Origin: Candidatus Nanoarchaeia archaeon
Lineage (GTDB): Archaea; Nanobdellota; Nanobdellia; CSSed11-243R1
Length of the DNA stretch: 64,000 bases
Assembly: GCA_028713895.1 (NCBI GenBank)
Contig: JAQTNH010000001.1
Span: 307,808-371,807 of the forward strand
Reading direction: 5' to 3'
In this document: piece by piece, positions 47,540 to 56,681 of the stretch
Position numbering within the stretch: the stretch's first letter is position 1
Layout: each line of letters starts with the position of its first letter
Position numbers and translations under genes: made by a program
Notes under the pieces: model-generated
Database searches by the model: none
What the model saw: the letters and a program-made list of their open reading frames with translations, nothing else
Told to the model about the DNA's origin: nothing

Positions 47540-48829
47540 GATGTTGCTTCGCTCGTTCGCTTTCTGGATGACTTCGTCCTGACTTACAGTGAGAACTTTC
47601 CGGTATCGCATAAGGACTTTTCCATCAATGATTGTATCATGGACATCTGCGCCAGATGCTGAGTAGACGATGTTTGAAATCAAATTGTCTCTTCGCAGCG
47701 GATTAATCATGAGCTGGTTGACGTTGAGAGTGATGATGTCGGCAAGTTTGTCAGGTTCTATTCTTCCGGCGTTAATCCGCAGAGCGTCTGCGCCATTGCA
47801 GGTTGCCATGTCAAGAACATCCTGCGCTGTTACAAGAGAAGCGTCTCCAACGCTGAGCTTCTGGATTATTGCTGCCATTTTCATGTCCTCGAACATGTTG
47901 AGGTTGTTGTTTGAAGCTGCAGAGTCGGTGCCGAGTCCTGCGTGGATTTCTTTTAAGCCATGCCATGGCGGAATGCCGGACGCGAGCTTCAGGTTTGAGA
48001 CTGGACAATTCACTACTTTTGTCTTGGTGCCTTTGAGCATCTGCCACTCAGTATCATTGACCCAGACAGCGTGCGCCATTATTACGTTGCTGTCAAGGAT
48101 TCCCATGTCATGCAGGCGCACAACAGGGCGCTTGCCAAACTGTTCAACGCTGTCGCTCACTTCCTTTTTTGTCTCGGAAACGTGAATGTGATATGGCGCA
48201 TGCTCATTGTCAGCGATTTCTTTTGCCTTGAGCAGAAGCTCTTCAGAACAAGCGTAAGGAGCGTGAGGCGCGACTGCAAATGTTATTTTTGAATCGTGCA
48301 TGCTCCTGATGAAGTCCCTAATCCTGAGCGTCTCCTTTAGTTCTGATTTTCTTTTTTCCTCGTCAAATCCAGAGCCGTACTTGTTCAAATCAATCAGGCC
48401 GTAGCCGATAAAGCCGCGGATGCCGATTGTTTGCGCGCATTTTGCAATGATATCGGAACTGAAATACATGTCATTGAAGCAGGTGGTGCCTGTCTTGACC
48501 ATCTCAAGGAAAGCAAGCATTGAGCCCCATTTGACATCCTCAGGCTGGAACTTTGCCTCGATTGGCCAGACTTTTTTGCTGAGCCAGTCAACAAGCTTCA
48601 AATCATCGCTGTAGCCTTTCAGAAGATTCATTGCGCTGTGCGTGTGAAGATTTATGAGCCCGGGCATGACAATATTCCTTGAACAGTCAATTTCCTCGTC
48701 ACCCTTCAAATGCTCGCCAATCTCGCTGATTGTGTTGCCTTCTATGAGGATGTCCTTGTTCTCAAGAACCTCGCGCCCGCTATTCTGCGTTATAATATAG
48801 CGGGCGTTCTTCAGCAAAAGGGATGACAT
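47528..48829 (-). CDS. mtaD: 5-Methylthioadenosine/S-adenosylhomocysteine deaminase
   Basis: Amidohydrolase of 433 residues that deaminates MTA/SAH to inosine forms, part of S-adenosylmethionine recycling. Metal ligands H62 and H64 (LHTHSAMN), a catalytic APHAPYAC, HVSETKKE and the GTDSAASNNNLNMFEDM signature of the family are intact. Guanine deaminase and chlorohydrolase relatives are possible but less fitting. SAM recycling fits the radical-SAM and methyltransferase genes nearby. It is convergent with, and overlaps, iscU. Confidence 0.88.
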   Translation of the reverse strand: MSSLLLKNARYIITQNSGREVLENKDILIEGNTISEIGEHLKGDEEIDCSRNIVMPGLINLHTHSAMNLLKGYSDDLKLVDWLSKKVWPIEAKFQPEDVKWGSMLAFLEMVKTGTTCFNDMYFSSDIIAKCAQTIGIRGFIGYGLIDLNKYGSGFDEEKRKSELKETLRIRDFIRSMHDSKITFAVAPHAPYACSEELLLKAKEIADNEHAPYHIHVSETKKEVSDSVEQFGKRPVVRLHDMGILDSNVIMAHAVWVNDTEWQMLKGTKTKVVNCPVSNLKLASGIPPWHGLKEIHAGLGTDSAASNNNLNMFEDMKMAAIIQKLSVGDASLVTAQDVLDMATCNGADALRINAGRIEPDKLADIITLNVNQLMINPLRRDNLISNIVYSASGADVHDTIIDGKVLMRYRKVLTVSQDEVIQKANERSNILFS

Positions 48830-48855
48830 AATAAAAAGAAAGAGAAAAAATCAAA

Positions 48856-50199
48856 TTAAAAATGTTTGTATTTGCGGACTAAGATGAATCCGCCTGCGCC
48901 AAGCACTGCTGCAAGAACGTATGCGATGTCGCTGAATTCCGGGACACTGCTTCCGCCACCTTCGCCACCGCTTCCGCCTCCCTGGTTAGGTATCTTGCCC
49001 ACAAGCACGCCGTTCATCTGTGTTTCTGTCTTTTCAGAAGGAATCTCATATCCCCCGCATGCTTCGGATATGTCAGAAATCTGTGTCGCATCCGGACATC
49101 TGTAGACTCCTGCCAGGGTATATCCCGCCCCTGTGTTTATCGGAACATAAATCCAGTCGTCCTGCCAAACGCCAGCATTTGGAGGCAGTGCATTCCATAT
49201 AGCCCACGGTGTGGCTGGGTGCAGAAATGTTTTAAATTGTGTTCCATCAAAGTCAGTTGTAAGTGATGGTAACGCTATGTCAAGTGATGCCGCAGAAAGA
49301 TCCAGGTCTAAAACAGCAGAGTACTCGCTTTGAGCATCTTTGACATCCACACTTTGCAGACTTGTTTTTGAAGTCTGGGTAGCATCACTTTGGTCAGATG
49401 ACCATTCGAATGTGATATCCCCATCTTGCGCTATTATACTCTGGCCCTCTTCTGTTGTGCCCTCATTTGCCTTAACACCGTAGATAAGCCAGGGCAGATT
49501 AAACTGGTCTAATGAGCCCATGTAATCCCCTGAGAATACACCTATCGAAGTCACACTGAACACTTTTGTTCCTATATTGATAGTCGCTGTGTCTGCTAAA
49601 CTTCCGTCAGCTAAATCGTAAACGTCAACTTTGAAGTCTTTGGTTGAAGCGGTATAACTCATTTTTATGATGTAATCTGTATTGGCTTTTATTGCGTCTG
49701 TTACGCCTCCACCTGAAACATCAGGGCCTGAATTTCCATTGCTGTCATAAAACATTATCTGCATTGTTGCATTTGGATGAGGCTGATTCCATGCTGGAAT
49801 GTATACGCTAAAAACATTTTTCAATTCGTAGTATTGAGCTGGCGTTGAACTGGCACCATTTGTAAATCCAAAGGATGCTATTGCGCCTCCAGTACCCGCT
49901 TGGAAATCAGCTGGCGTTTTTATTCTGAACTCGCCATAAAAGTCACTGGCCTGGGTAAATGTTTGTCCTGTGCTAAACCAATAGTTTTCCCAATCAGTCC
50001 ATTCCGCGCCATAGAATCTTGTGCTCAGATAGCTGTTTCCGCCGCCAGATGGCAGTGTGAAATGATTTCCTGATGCGGGTATAACTGAATAGTCAGTGCC
50101 TATTGCGTCATTATATTTGCTTACATAAACAGACTGTGCATTTGCTGCGCCAAGTGTTATCAGCGCTGCAAAAAGAATTGCTAAAATAAGTTTTTTCAT
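48856..50199 (-). CDS. Surface lectin-like protein with C-terminal sorting-type anchor
   Basis: 447 residues with a Sec signal (MKKLILAILFAALITLGAANAQS). A beta-sandwich of about 190 residues (TDWENYWFSTGQTFT, YGEFRIKTPADFQAGTGG, IMFYDSNG) resembles LamG/concanavalin-type domains. The C-terminus has a Gly-rich linker, VPEFSDIAYVL, a membrane helix and basic residues, close to PEF-CTERM-type sorting signals that archaeosortases process. No archaeosortase is seen in the window. Confidence 0.7.
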   Translation of the reverse strand: MKKLILAILFAALITLGAANAQSVYVSKYNDAIGTDYSVIPASGNHFTLPSGGGNSYLSTRFYGAEWTDWENYWFSTGQTFTQASDFYGEFRIKTPADFQAGTGGAIASFGFTNGASSTPAQYYELKNVFSVYIPAWNQPHPNATMQIMFYDSNGNSGPDVSGGGVTDAIKANTDYIIKMSYTASTKDFKVDVYDLADGSLADTATINIGTKVFSVTSIGVFSGDYMGSLDQFNLPWLIYGVKANEGTTEEGQSIIAQDGDITFEWSSDQSDATQTSKTSLQSVDVKDAQSEYSAVLDLDLSAASLDIALPSLTTDFDGTQFKTFLHPATPWAIWNALPPNAGVWQDDWIYVPINTGAGYTLAGVYRCPDATQISDISEACGGYEIPSEKTETQMNGVLVGKIPNQGGGSGGEGGGSSVPEFSDIAYVLAAVLGAGGFILVRKYKHF

Positions 50200-50309
50200 A
50201 TTTTTTCCTCCGTTATTGAGTTTTAGTTAAAAACATTAGTGCACAGCAATATTTAAGCTTTTTTAGGGGAGAAATCACTAGGGCTGAGTAAACAATAAAA
50301 TAAAAAAGA

Positions 50310-53300
50310 TTATCGCCTTTTTCTCATGAGCATATAGTATACTACTGATGTTATCGCAACGAACGCAATAAAGGCAAAGATATGCAATAAATAATTAGTT
50401 CTTGCTGTAACTGCCTGTCCTTGCGCTGCTGCTTGCCCTTCAGTTGCTGAAGACTGTTCTGCCGGCTGTTCTCCTGCTGCTGTCTGCTGTGACGGCTGCG
50501 CTAACCTGTTAAATGTCAAGGCTGCTTTTCCAAACTCTATCTTGTCAAGGGCAACTGAGATGTCTGCTGCGCCATTTGCGTCAAGGTCAACCTGTTTTGT
50601 ACTGCTCATTGCGACAGTCACTGAAACCTGCTCGGAGCTGAACCACAGCACAGCATAATCTGTGCCAAGAGATATCAGCTCTGCTGAATGGCTGTTGCCG
50701 TTTGATGTAAACAGAATTTTGTCTCTGACAACCATTGTTGTTGTAAGTGTGTCTGTTGTCCAGTTTATTTCTGTGCCGTATGCCGGCGCAATGCTTGCAG
50801 CGCCGCCAGAGAGTGAGGGTGATACAGCCTGTGCGACAGGTGATGAGCCGAAGATTCCAAAGCCTGAGAAGTGGGTTGTGTTTGCCCAGACATAATTGGC
50901 TGCTGTGTCAACACCGCCATTTCCGTTCGCTTCACTGAATATTTCCCAGACACATGTTCCTGTTGTGTTGTTGCAGTACTCTATAACAAGCGAGCTTTCG
51001 TTAAGCCCTGCTGCTGCGACTCCAGCATCAGTGTAATAAATCTTGATTATTGCCCAGTCGCCTGATGCCAGCTCTGTCGCATTAAATTCAATCCAAGTCC
51101 CCAATCCCTCAAGAGAGAATCCTGAAGCCCCGCCTGGAAGCGCATCATAAGTGACTGCATCCATTGTTCCGGTGTAGCCTGTGCTTGAGTATACTGTTGT
51201 TTCGAAACCCGCATCTGATTCGCCGATTGTTCCGTTCTCCCCTGCGCCAATGCTAAGGTCTCCTGAAAATGAGCTTGTCTGGCTGGACGAAGCATTAAAT
51301 TCTTCGCCATTAACTGTGATTGTGCAGTCCTCAGCAGTCATGCTTCCGCCAAGTTTTGAAAGCCAGCCGTTTGCAATTGAAACGTTATTGTTTCGGCAGG
51401 TTACTGTCTGGTTTATAGTCCATTCAACTGAGTCCCCTCCGCCATCCAAAATCCCGTATACGCCATTGTTTTCGAAATTTCCATTAACCAGATTAACGTG
51501 TGAAGTGCTGTCAACATAAAGCCCTGATGCCACAGGCGCTCCGCAGGCATCAATTGCGCCGTCATTGTTTGATGTAAAATCCGTATTGATTACATTCAGT
51601 ATTGAATTTGAAGTCGCCTGTATGCCCTCGCAGTTATAACTAACGTCATTGTCTTTGATTGTATTATTTTCGGATTCTGTTGAAACTATCCCCAGCAGGT
51701 TTGATTTAATTGTGTTCCCTGTTACAGTGTTGTATGAAGACTCAATGGCAATGTCTATGCCATGACCCACCCCGTCTATGTTGTCAGTTACTGTATTAGA
51801 AGACACCTCGGTGCCTGAAGAATAAACAACCCTTATCCCCACGTCAGCATATTTTACAGTGTTATCCGAAATGACACAGCCCTCCGCGTTTCTGATTGCT
51901 ATGCCATACACGCCGATGTGGCGAACAGTATTGTTGAGGATGTTATTGTAATTGTAATTGCCGCTGAGTATTCCGTTATCAAATCCCAGGACTTCACAGT
52001 TTTTGACTGTGACGTTGTTGGCTTTTATGTTAATCCCAGTATATCTTTCCGGACCGTATATAGTGTATCCTGCACAATCAAGTGTGACATTGTCTGCGCC
52101 AACTGTGATTCCATTGGAACCTGAACAGTACATATTGTCATCCAATGTGTAGTCGTCCTCAACCAGAAGACTGCAGTCAGTGGAAGGGCATCCATATACA
52201 CAGCTGCCTGACTCATAAATCGGGCAATTATCCAGTGTTATGTTGTCTGCTCCTGTAACAGATTCCCCGACATAGACTGTGTTGTTGGTGCATTCAACAG
52301 GTTCAGTTACTGTCCAGTGCACAGACAGGACTGCGCTGTCATAGATGCCGTATGCAGGGTATGCACTCTCTCCGTTGTTTATGAAATTTCCATTCTCCAG
52401 ATAAACAATTGAATTGTCAGAATAAAGCCCTCCATTCCAGTTGGACACAAAATCATTGTCTGAAAGATTTATGTAATCGTCATTCAAAATATAAATGCCG
52501 TAGTATGCGCCGCTATTGTTGCGGCCGTTTTTTGAGATGTAGTTCCCGGAAATCATGCTATGCGTTTCAACATCGCCCCCGTCCAAATAAATCCCCTCAT
52601 AAGTGTTGTTGGTTATGTTGTTATCTGTTACCTGCAAGTTAGTGTAAGCGGATGCTTCAATCCCGTAACCTGTTCCGTCTGTGATGTTGTTATTTTTTAT
52701 AAGAACGCTGTCAGAGCCGTAAACATAAACGCCTGCTTCGCCGCCGCAGTTGTCATCTATGTTGCAACCGTCTATGGTTGAGTTATTGCCGGCGTAAATG
52801 TAAACCGCGGCTTTTTTGTTGTTATGCATAAAAATTCCGAAAACTGTATTGTTGGCAGAACTGCTTAATGATACGCCACCGTTGCAGGATGAGCCCAGAT
52901 TGTTGTTCCCAACCTCTCCGCCAGTGAGGGTGTTGTAATTTGAATCGGACAGATAAATCCCATTGCATGAATTGTTAAGCACAAGACTGCCCTCAAAATT
53001 GTTGCTGTATGAATTGTCAAGTATAATGCCTGCATCATTGAAGCTGACATCATTGCCCAGAAATTCTGAATTGTTAACGCCTAAAAGATGCATGCCTGTT
53101 GCAAGCGCAATGTTATAATACACTTCATTGTCCTGGATGGAATCATTTTCTGAATCAGCGATGTACATGCCAGTGGCATACGAATGTATGACACAGTTTT
53201 TGACGGTTACGTTGGAATACCCGTTGATAGTCAGCCCGGCTCCGCTCGAAGAACCTGTGAGGTTGTATCCTGCGCAGTCAAGGGTGATATCGTCTGCACC

Positions 53301-53495
53301 AATATTAATGCCGCCTGTACAGCCGGTTAAATCCTCGCTTACAGTAAATGTCCTGCTTTCGTTTATTATAACAGTCCCTGGCAAGCTGCAATTACAGGGA
53401 GTGGTTCCGCCGCAAAAATTAAACGCAACAGCGTTTGCAGCGCTGAAAAGAGCGGCTATAATAAATGATACAAAGATTATTTTCAGAAATTTCAT
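50310..53495 (-). CDS. Large right-handed beta-helix surface protein (NosD/PbH1 type)
   Basis: 1061 residues from the ATG at 53495, after GGGGTGA. Signal peptide, then two runs of PbH1-like repeats (DITLDCAGYNLTG, NVTVKNCVIHSYATGMYI, then N-N-T-V/D-N-E-V ladders), the second from DNVTLDCAGYTIYGP. A C-terminal beta-sandwich region follows, and the end is a single membrane helix with MRKRR. Such folds bind or cleave polysaccharides or act as adhesins. Many NxT/S sites make it a likely AglB substrate. Confidence 0.82.
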   Translation of the reverse strand: MKFLKIIFVSFIIAALFSAANAVAFNFCGGTTPCNCSLPGTVIINESRTFTVSEDLTGCTGGINIGADDITLDCAGYNLTGSSSGAGLTINGYSNVTVKNCVIHSYATGMYIADSENDSIQDNEVYYNIALATGMHLLGVNNSEFLGNDVSFNDAGIILDNSYSNNFEGSLVLNNSCNGIYLSDSNYNTLTGGEVGNNNLGSSCNGGVSLSSSANNTVFGIFMHNNKKAAVYIYAGNNSTIDGCNIDDNCGGEAGVYVYGSDSVLIKNNNITDGTGYGIEASAYTNLQVTDNNITNNTYEGIYLDGGDVETHSMISGNYISKNGRNNSGAYYGIYILNDDYINLSDNDFVSNWNGGLYSDNSIVYLENGNFINNGESAYPAYGIYDSAVLSVHWTVTEPVECTNNTVYVGESVTGADNITLDNCPIYESGSCVYGCPSTDCSLLVEDDYTLDDNMYCSGSNGITVGADNVTLDCAGYTIYGPERYTGINIKANNVTVKNCEVLGFDNGILSGNYNYNNILNNTVRHIGVYGIAIRNAEGCVISDNTVKYADVGIRVVYSSGTEVSSNTVTDNIDGVGHGIDIAIESSYNTVTGNTIKSNLLGIVSTESENNTIKDNDVSYNCEGIQATSNSILNVINTDFTSNNDGAIDACGAPVASGLYVDSTSHVNLVNGNFENNGVYGILDGGGDSVEWTINQTVTCRNNNVSIANGWLSKLGGSMTAEDCTITVNGEEFNASSSQTSSFSGDLSIGAGENGTIGESDAGFETTVYSSTGYTGTMDAVTYDALPGGASGFSLEGLGTWIEFNATELASGDWAIIKIYYTDAGVAAAGLNESSLVIEYCNNTTGTCVWEIFSEANGNGGVDTAANYVWANTTHFSGFGIFGSSPVAQAVSPSLSGGAASIAPAYGTEINWTTDTLTTTMVVRDKILFTSNGNSHSAELISLGTDYAVLWFSSEQVSVTVAMSSTKQVDLDANGAADISVALDKIEFGKAALTFNRLAQPSQQTAAGEQPAEQSSATEGQAAAQGQAVTARTNYLLHIFAFIAFVAITSVVYYMLMRKRR

Positions 53496-53551
53496 TATTT
53501 CACCCCAGCGGACATTAGAAATTTTAAGGCAGGTTGGCATTTTAAAGGTTT

Positions 53552-53656
53552 TTAATCCTTGTCTTTTGGCTTGAAAAAATTCATGAAAAGCCATGCGATA
53601 ACTGCAATGACTCCGGAGAAAAGGATTGCGCCTCCGACGATTGTTGCGGTATCCAC
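53552..53656 (-). CDS. Small single-pass membrane protein, 34 aa
   Basis: GTG start at 53656 overlapping the TAG of the radical-SAM gene (TAGTG), preceded by AAGGTGA. It codes for MDTATIVGGAILFSGVIAVI then AWLFMNFFKPKDKD: one membrane helix and a basic end. Coupling and ribosome binding site argue for expression. Its partner is perhaps the radical-SAM enzyme. Confidence 0.5.
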   Translation of the reverse strand: MDTATIVGGAILFSGVIAVIAWLFMNFFKPKDKD

Positions 53657-55200
53657 TACATCACCTTTGAAAACTTGTTTTCAATTACCTTGCGGTAGCC
53701 GAGAGTGTTGTAAGCACAGAAGGGGATGATGCGCAAGTCTGGTGTGGCGACTCCGACAACGCAGCTCTGCAGACGGTTGATGTCAAAGTTGTAACAGTCC
53801 TGGAAATGCATTGCACCGATGTAAAAAGTGCGGAGCATTATTTTTTTGAGGGACTCGTAGCTGCCTTTAGCCAATATTTCCAGCAGAAGAGAATTTATGT
53901 TGAAGCCGGCTGGCTTGCGCGCATTATTAATGCTTTTGTTGAGAGCAGAGTACAGGCGGGCATAGGAAAGCGTTTTTGCAAGAACACCCTTGTGCGCTTT
54001 GAGATATTCTGCTTCGCTGCTTATTGATCTCATAAGATTGGGCACGTCAATGAACTGCGGGAACGGGTAAAGCTTTTGCCCGTCCTTTGAAACATAAATG
54101 ATTGTTCCAGAGCCGCACTTGGGGTTCATTGAGAATTTCGGCTGCTGCCTGCCTTTTAATTGTTCAGCAAGGAAGCTCAGAGGGGCGACACAGGTTGCAG
54201 GCAGGATGTCGGATGCCTTGACATTGTAATCTGCGTAAATCTCACAGGTTTGTTTTTCAATGTCCCTCATGAGCATGTCAATTGTGTAGCGGTGCTTCTG
54301 AAGATTGCCTTTTGTCATGTTTCCGGAAAAGGAGACTGGCTGGAAATTGATTCCGCGGATTATATCCATGTTGTTGATTCCGAAGCGGATAATCTCCCCG
54401 ATTTCCTGATTGTTGAAGCTGCGGATTATTGTCGGGACAAGGACGATTGAATCAAAGCCGGCAGCGCGGCAATTGCCAAGAATCTGCGGCATCTGCTTAA
54501 GATTTTCAGGGTTGGTTTTTTCAGAGACTCCATTGAACTTAAGATAAATTGTTTTCAGTCCGGCTTTGCGCAGGCGCTTTGCAAGATTTGCGTCCTCAGC
54601 AAGCCGGAGCCCGTTTGTTGCGAGCTGAATCTGCCTGATTCCCCTCTCGTGCGCATGCGCGACCAGAGCGACAATTTCCCTGCGCATGGTTGGCTCGCCC
54701 CCAGTGAACTGGACTGCCGGAATCTTGTACGGCTTGTAATCTGCAAGCATGTCAATCATTTTTGTGAGCTCTTCATAAGTTGGCTCGTAAAGCGTGCTGG
54801 TTGCGCCATAATGAGCATAACAATATGGGCAGTTGAGATTGCAGCGGTTTGTCACCTCGATGTTGACTATCAGGGGGACAGACTTGTGCGCTGCGCAAAG
54901 CCCGCAATCCAGAGGGCAGCTGCGCGAACATGGTTTTGCGTTTTCGGATTTGTCTCCCTCGACTGCGCAATCCCTAAGCTTTGAGTACCAGCCGGCGTCT
55001 TCGGATAAAAGTTCCTTGAATTCTCCGTGCTGCTTGCAGGTTTTTATCAGGAATACATTATTGTCCTCTTTGACAATTTCCGCAGCTATCAGGTTAAGCT
55101 TTTTTTCTTCCATGCACTTCGGGCAGACGCTTTTGGTTCGCTCAAGCAGCCCTTTCGCCTTCGGAAAAGCGCTGGCGGAAATGCTGTTATTGTTGTTCAT
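53656..55200 (-). CDS. Radical-SAM enzyme resembling tetraether lipid synthase (Tes)
   Basis: 514 residues. The radical-SAM motif CNLNCPYC is at 120-127 and GGEP (FTGGEPTMRRE) follows. Extra cysteines: C26 and C29, C55, then CSRSCPLDCGLC at 91-102, and C-terminal FQDCYNF, QSCVVG, PFCAYN. The set of metal-binding cysteines and the C-terminal block match, to my recollection, the Tes family (which joins archaeol tails to make tetraethers) in motif order and length. A different radical-SAM role is possible. Confidence 0.6.
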   Translation of the reverse strand: MNNNNSISASAFPKAKGLLERTKSVCPKCMEEKKLNLIAAEIVKEDNNVFLIKTCKQHGEFKELLSEDAGWYSKLRDCAVEGDKSENAKPCSRSCPLDCGLCAAHKSVPLIVNIEVTNRCNLNCPYCYAHYGATSTLYEPTYEELTKMIDMLADYKPYKIPAVQFTGGEPTMRREIVALVAHAHERGIRQIQLATNGLRLAEDANLAKRLRKAGLKTIYLKFNGVSEKTNPENLKQMPQILGNCRAAGFDSIVLVPTIIRSFNNQEIGEIIRFGINNMDIIRGINFQPVSFSGNMTKGNLQKHRYTIDMLMRDIEKQTCEIYADYNVKASDILPATCVAPLSFLAEQLKGRQQPKFSMNPKCGSGTIIYVSKDGQKLYPFPQFIDVPNLMRSISSEAEYLKAHKGVLAKTLSYARLYSALNKSINNARKPAGFNINSLLLEILAKGSYESLKKIMLRTFYIGAMHFQDCYNFDINRLQSCVVGVATPDLRIIPFCAYNTLGYRKVIENKFSKVM

Positions 55201-55208
55201 TGTTTCAC

Positions 55209-55469
55209 CTATGCTGTAAAATGCTTTGTTAATTTTGTTTCAAAAAGTTTGAGCTTCAGGCCGATATCAAGATATGCCCACGCGATTATGAAAGCCTCGA
55301 ATGCCTGGACATACTTTTCAAAATCATAAAAGTGCTTGCCGTCCTTAAAATAATTCTTTGCGAAGTCGTAGAACTCCTGAGCATGAGGCTTGTTAAGGAC
55401 TTTTATCTCTGCGAAAATCTCAGCCATCCGCTTCATCTCTTTTGCCGCTTCAGATTGAATATCACTCAT
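55209..55469 (-). CDS. DUF357 family protein
   Basis: 86 residues with the helical DUF357 pattern: EFYDFAKNYFKDGKHFYDFEKYVQAFEAFIIAWAYLDIGLKLKLF. The fold is a helical hairpin; the function is unknown, though it is widespread in archaea. It overlaps the MBL gene by 4 nt (ATGA). Confidence 0.8.
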   Translation of the reverse strand: MSDIQSEAAKEMKRMAEIFAEIKVLNKPHAQEFYDFAKNYFKDGKHFYDFEKYVQAFEAFIIAWAYLDIGLKLKLFETKLTKHFTA

Positions 55470-56059
55470 TTTATTTTCACCAAGTCTCCATGTCCTGGTA
55501 TAATCCAGTCTGCAATTTTTAATATTTTTTTACGGCTCTTGTTATACTCATTTTTGTCCCAGCAACTTTCTGGTATCCTACTTAAATCCAAGTATTTTTC
55601 TGAGCTTATAGCGTCGCCAGCAACTACTATAGTTCCCTCTCTGGTCTCAACAGCTACAGAAATATTATCCACTGTATGGCCTGGAGTTAACAATGTTTTA
55701 ACCCCTTTCATGACTGTGTAACCATCCAAATTCACTTTCTCAATAAAGTAACTGTTAACATAAAATTTGATACCTGGATTGCTGAGGTTATGTTTTACCA
55801 AAATTTCTGCATTTTTAAATAAGCCTGCATTTGCTGAATGGTCCAGATGAGTGTGTGTTATTATTACGCAATCGATATCCTCTGGAGTCAGATTTTCTTT
55901 TTTTAAGGAATCTACTAATCTGTCTCTGTCCATAAAAGAACCTGTATCAACAATTATGTTTTTATCCCCCCGGACAAGCGTAGAAGTTGAGGCCACCATA
56001 CTTTTTCCTTCGTTAATCCTATCATGTTTTCCTACAAACAAAATTTTAACTTTGTTCAT
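55466..56059 (-). CDS. Metallo-beta-lactamase fold hydrolase
   Basis: 197 residues with H69, H71, D73, H74 (THTHLDHSAN), a third metal His in PGHTVDN and the final GHG. The dinuclear site is complete. Substrate unknown; MBLAC-like or glyoxalase-like roles possible. AT-rich relative to its neighbours, so it may have come by transfer. It overlaps the HD-domain gene by 14 nt. Confidence 0.8.
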   Translation of the reverse strand: MNKVKILFVGKHDRINEGKSMVASTSTLVRGDKNIIVDTGSFMDRDRLVDSLKKENLTPEDIDCVIITHTHLDHSANAGLFKNAEILVKHNLSNPGIKFYVNSYFIEKVNLDGYTVMKGVKTLLTPGHTVDNISVAVETREGTIVVAGDAISSEKYLDLSRIPESCWDKNEYNKSRKKILKIADWIIPGHGDLVKIK

Positions 56060-56672
56060 TTTCCACCAGCTTCTTCACATCATTAGGCTTGATTTTGAGC
56101 TTTGAAAAGATTTCGGTTTCAAGATTTTTCCATATAACCAGGTGGGGCTCGTCATCCCCGAGCTTGTATCTTTTCTTCAAATCTTCCATGCGTTCCTGCA
56201 GTGTCACAATCCTGTCGTGCATCACGCGGCTGTCAGCATAGCAGACAATCTTTGCTTCCCATGATGGATTTTTGCTCTTGTTCAGCTCGCTGAATCCGTG
56301 CATTTTGCAGATGTGCCCCAGCTCGGGATATCCCTCTTCTGTGAGAATCTCTTCTGCCTCAACCCAGTGAATGTCCCTGCGCTTCTCAATTATTGTCCTG
56401 CTCTTTGCGATATCATGCAGGAGCGAAGCCATGTCGACAACATTAAGATTCACTTTCTCGCCGGACTTAACCAGCTTTTTTGCGAGAAAGACTGCTACGC
56501 GGTTTACCTGCATGGAATGCGCCAGGATGTTCGGCAATATCCTGTATTTCTCCAAAAGCGCAATCGCCTGTTCGCGATTAGGCAGTTTGAATTCGTTGCT
56601 GAAGCCCTTCGGACTTCGTCCGATTCCTGTGCTGAAATCCCTTGGATTTCGTCCGGCTGTGGGGATTTTCAT
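56046..56672 (-). CDS. HD-domain phosphohydrolase with repeat-derived N-terminus
   Basis: 208 residues from the ATG at 56672. HD-type metal residues H52 (ILAHSMQV), HD at 86-87 (LLHDIAKS), H in DIHWVEAEE and D in YADSRV. The first 28 residues, MKIPTAGRNPRDFSTGIGRS and PKGFSNEF, are largely coded by two tandem family B elements. Nucleotide or RNA phosphohydrolase; substrate unknown. Lies between FEN1 and MBL genes. Confidence 0.78.
   Translation of the reverse strand: MKIPTAGRNPRDFSTGIGRSPKGFSNEFKLPNREQAIALLEKYRILPNILAHSMQVNRVAVFLAKKLVKSGEKVNLNVVDMASLLHDIAKSRTIIEKRRDIHWVEAEEILTEEGYPELGHICKMHGFSELNKSKNPSWEAKIVCYADSRVMHDRIVTLQERMEDLKKRYKLGDDEPHLVIWKNLETEIFSKLKIKPNDVKKLVENEQS
56595..56662. repeat. 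Two tandem family B elements in coding sequence
   Basis: Two 34-bp units, 56595-56628 and 56629-56662. Each has GAA-x2-CC, a short loop, GG-x2-TTC, GTCCG: the first GAAGCCC TTC GGACTTC GTCCG, the second GAAATCCC TT GGATTTC GTCCG. They match the ftsZ-secE junction copy at 4784-4805, and are read in frame as the start of the HD protein. Confidence 0.75.
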
Positions 56673-56681
56673 GTGTACCAC

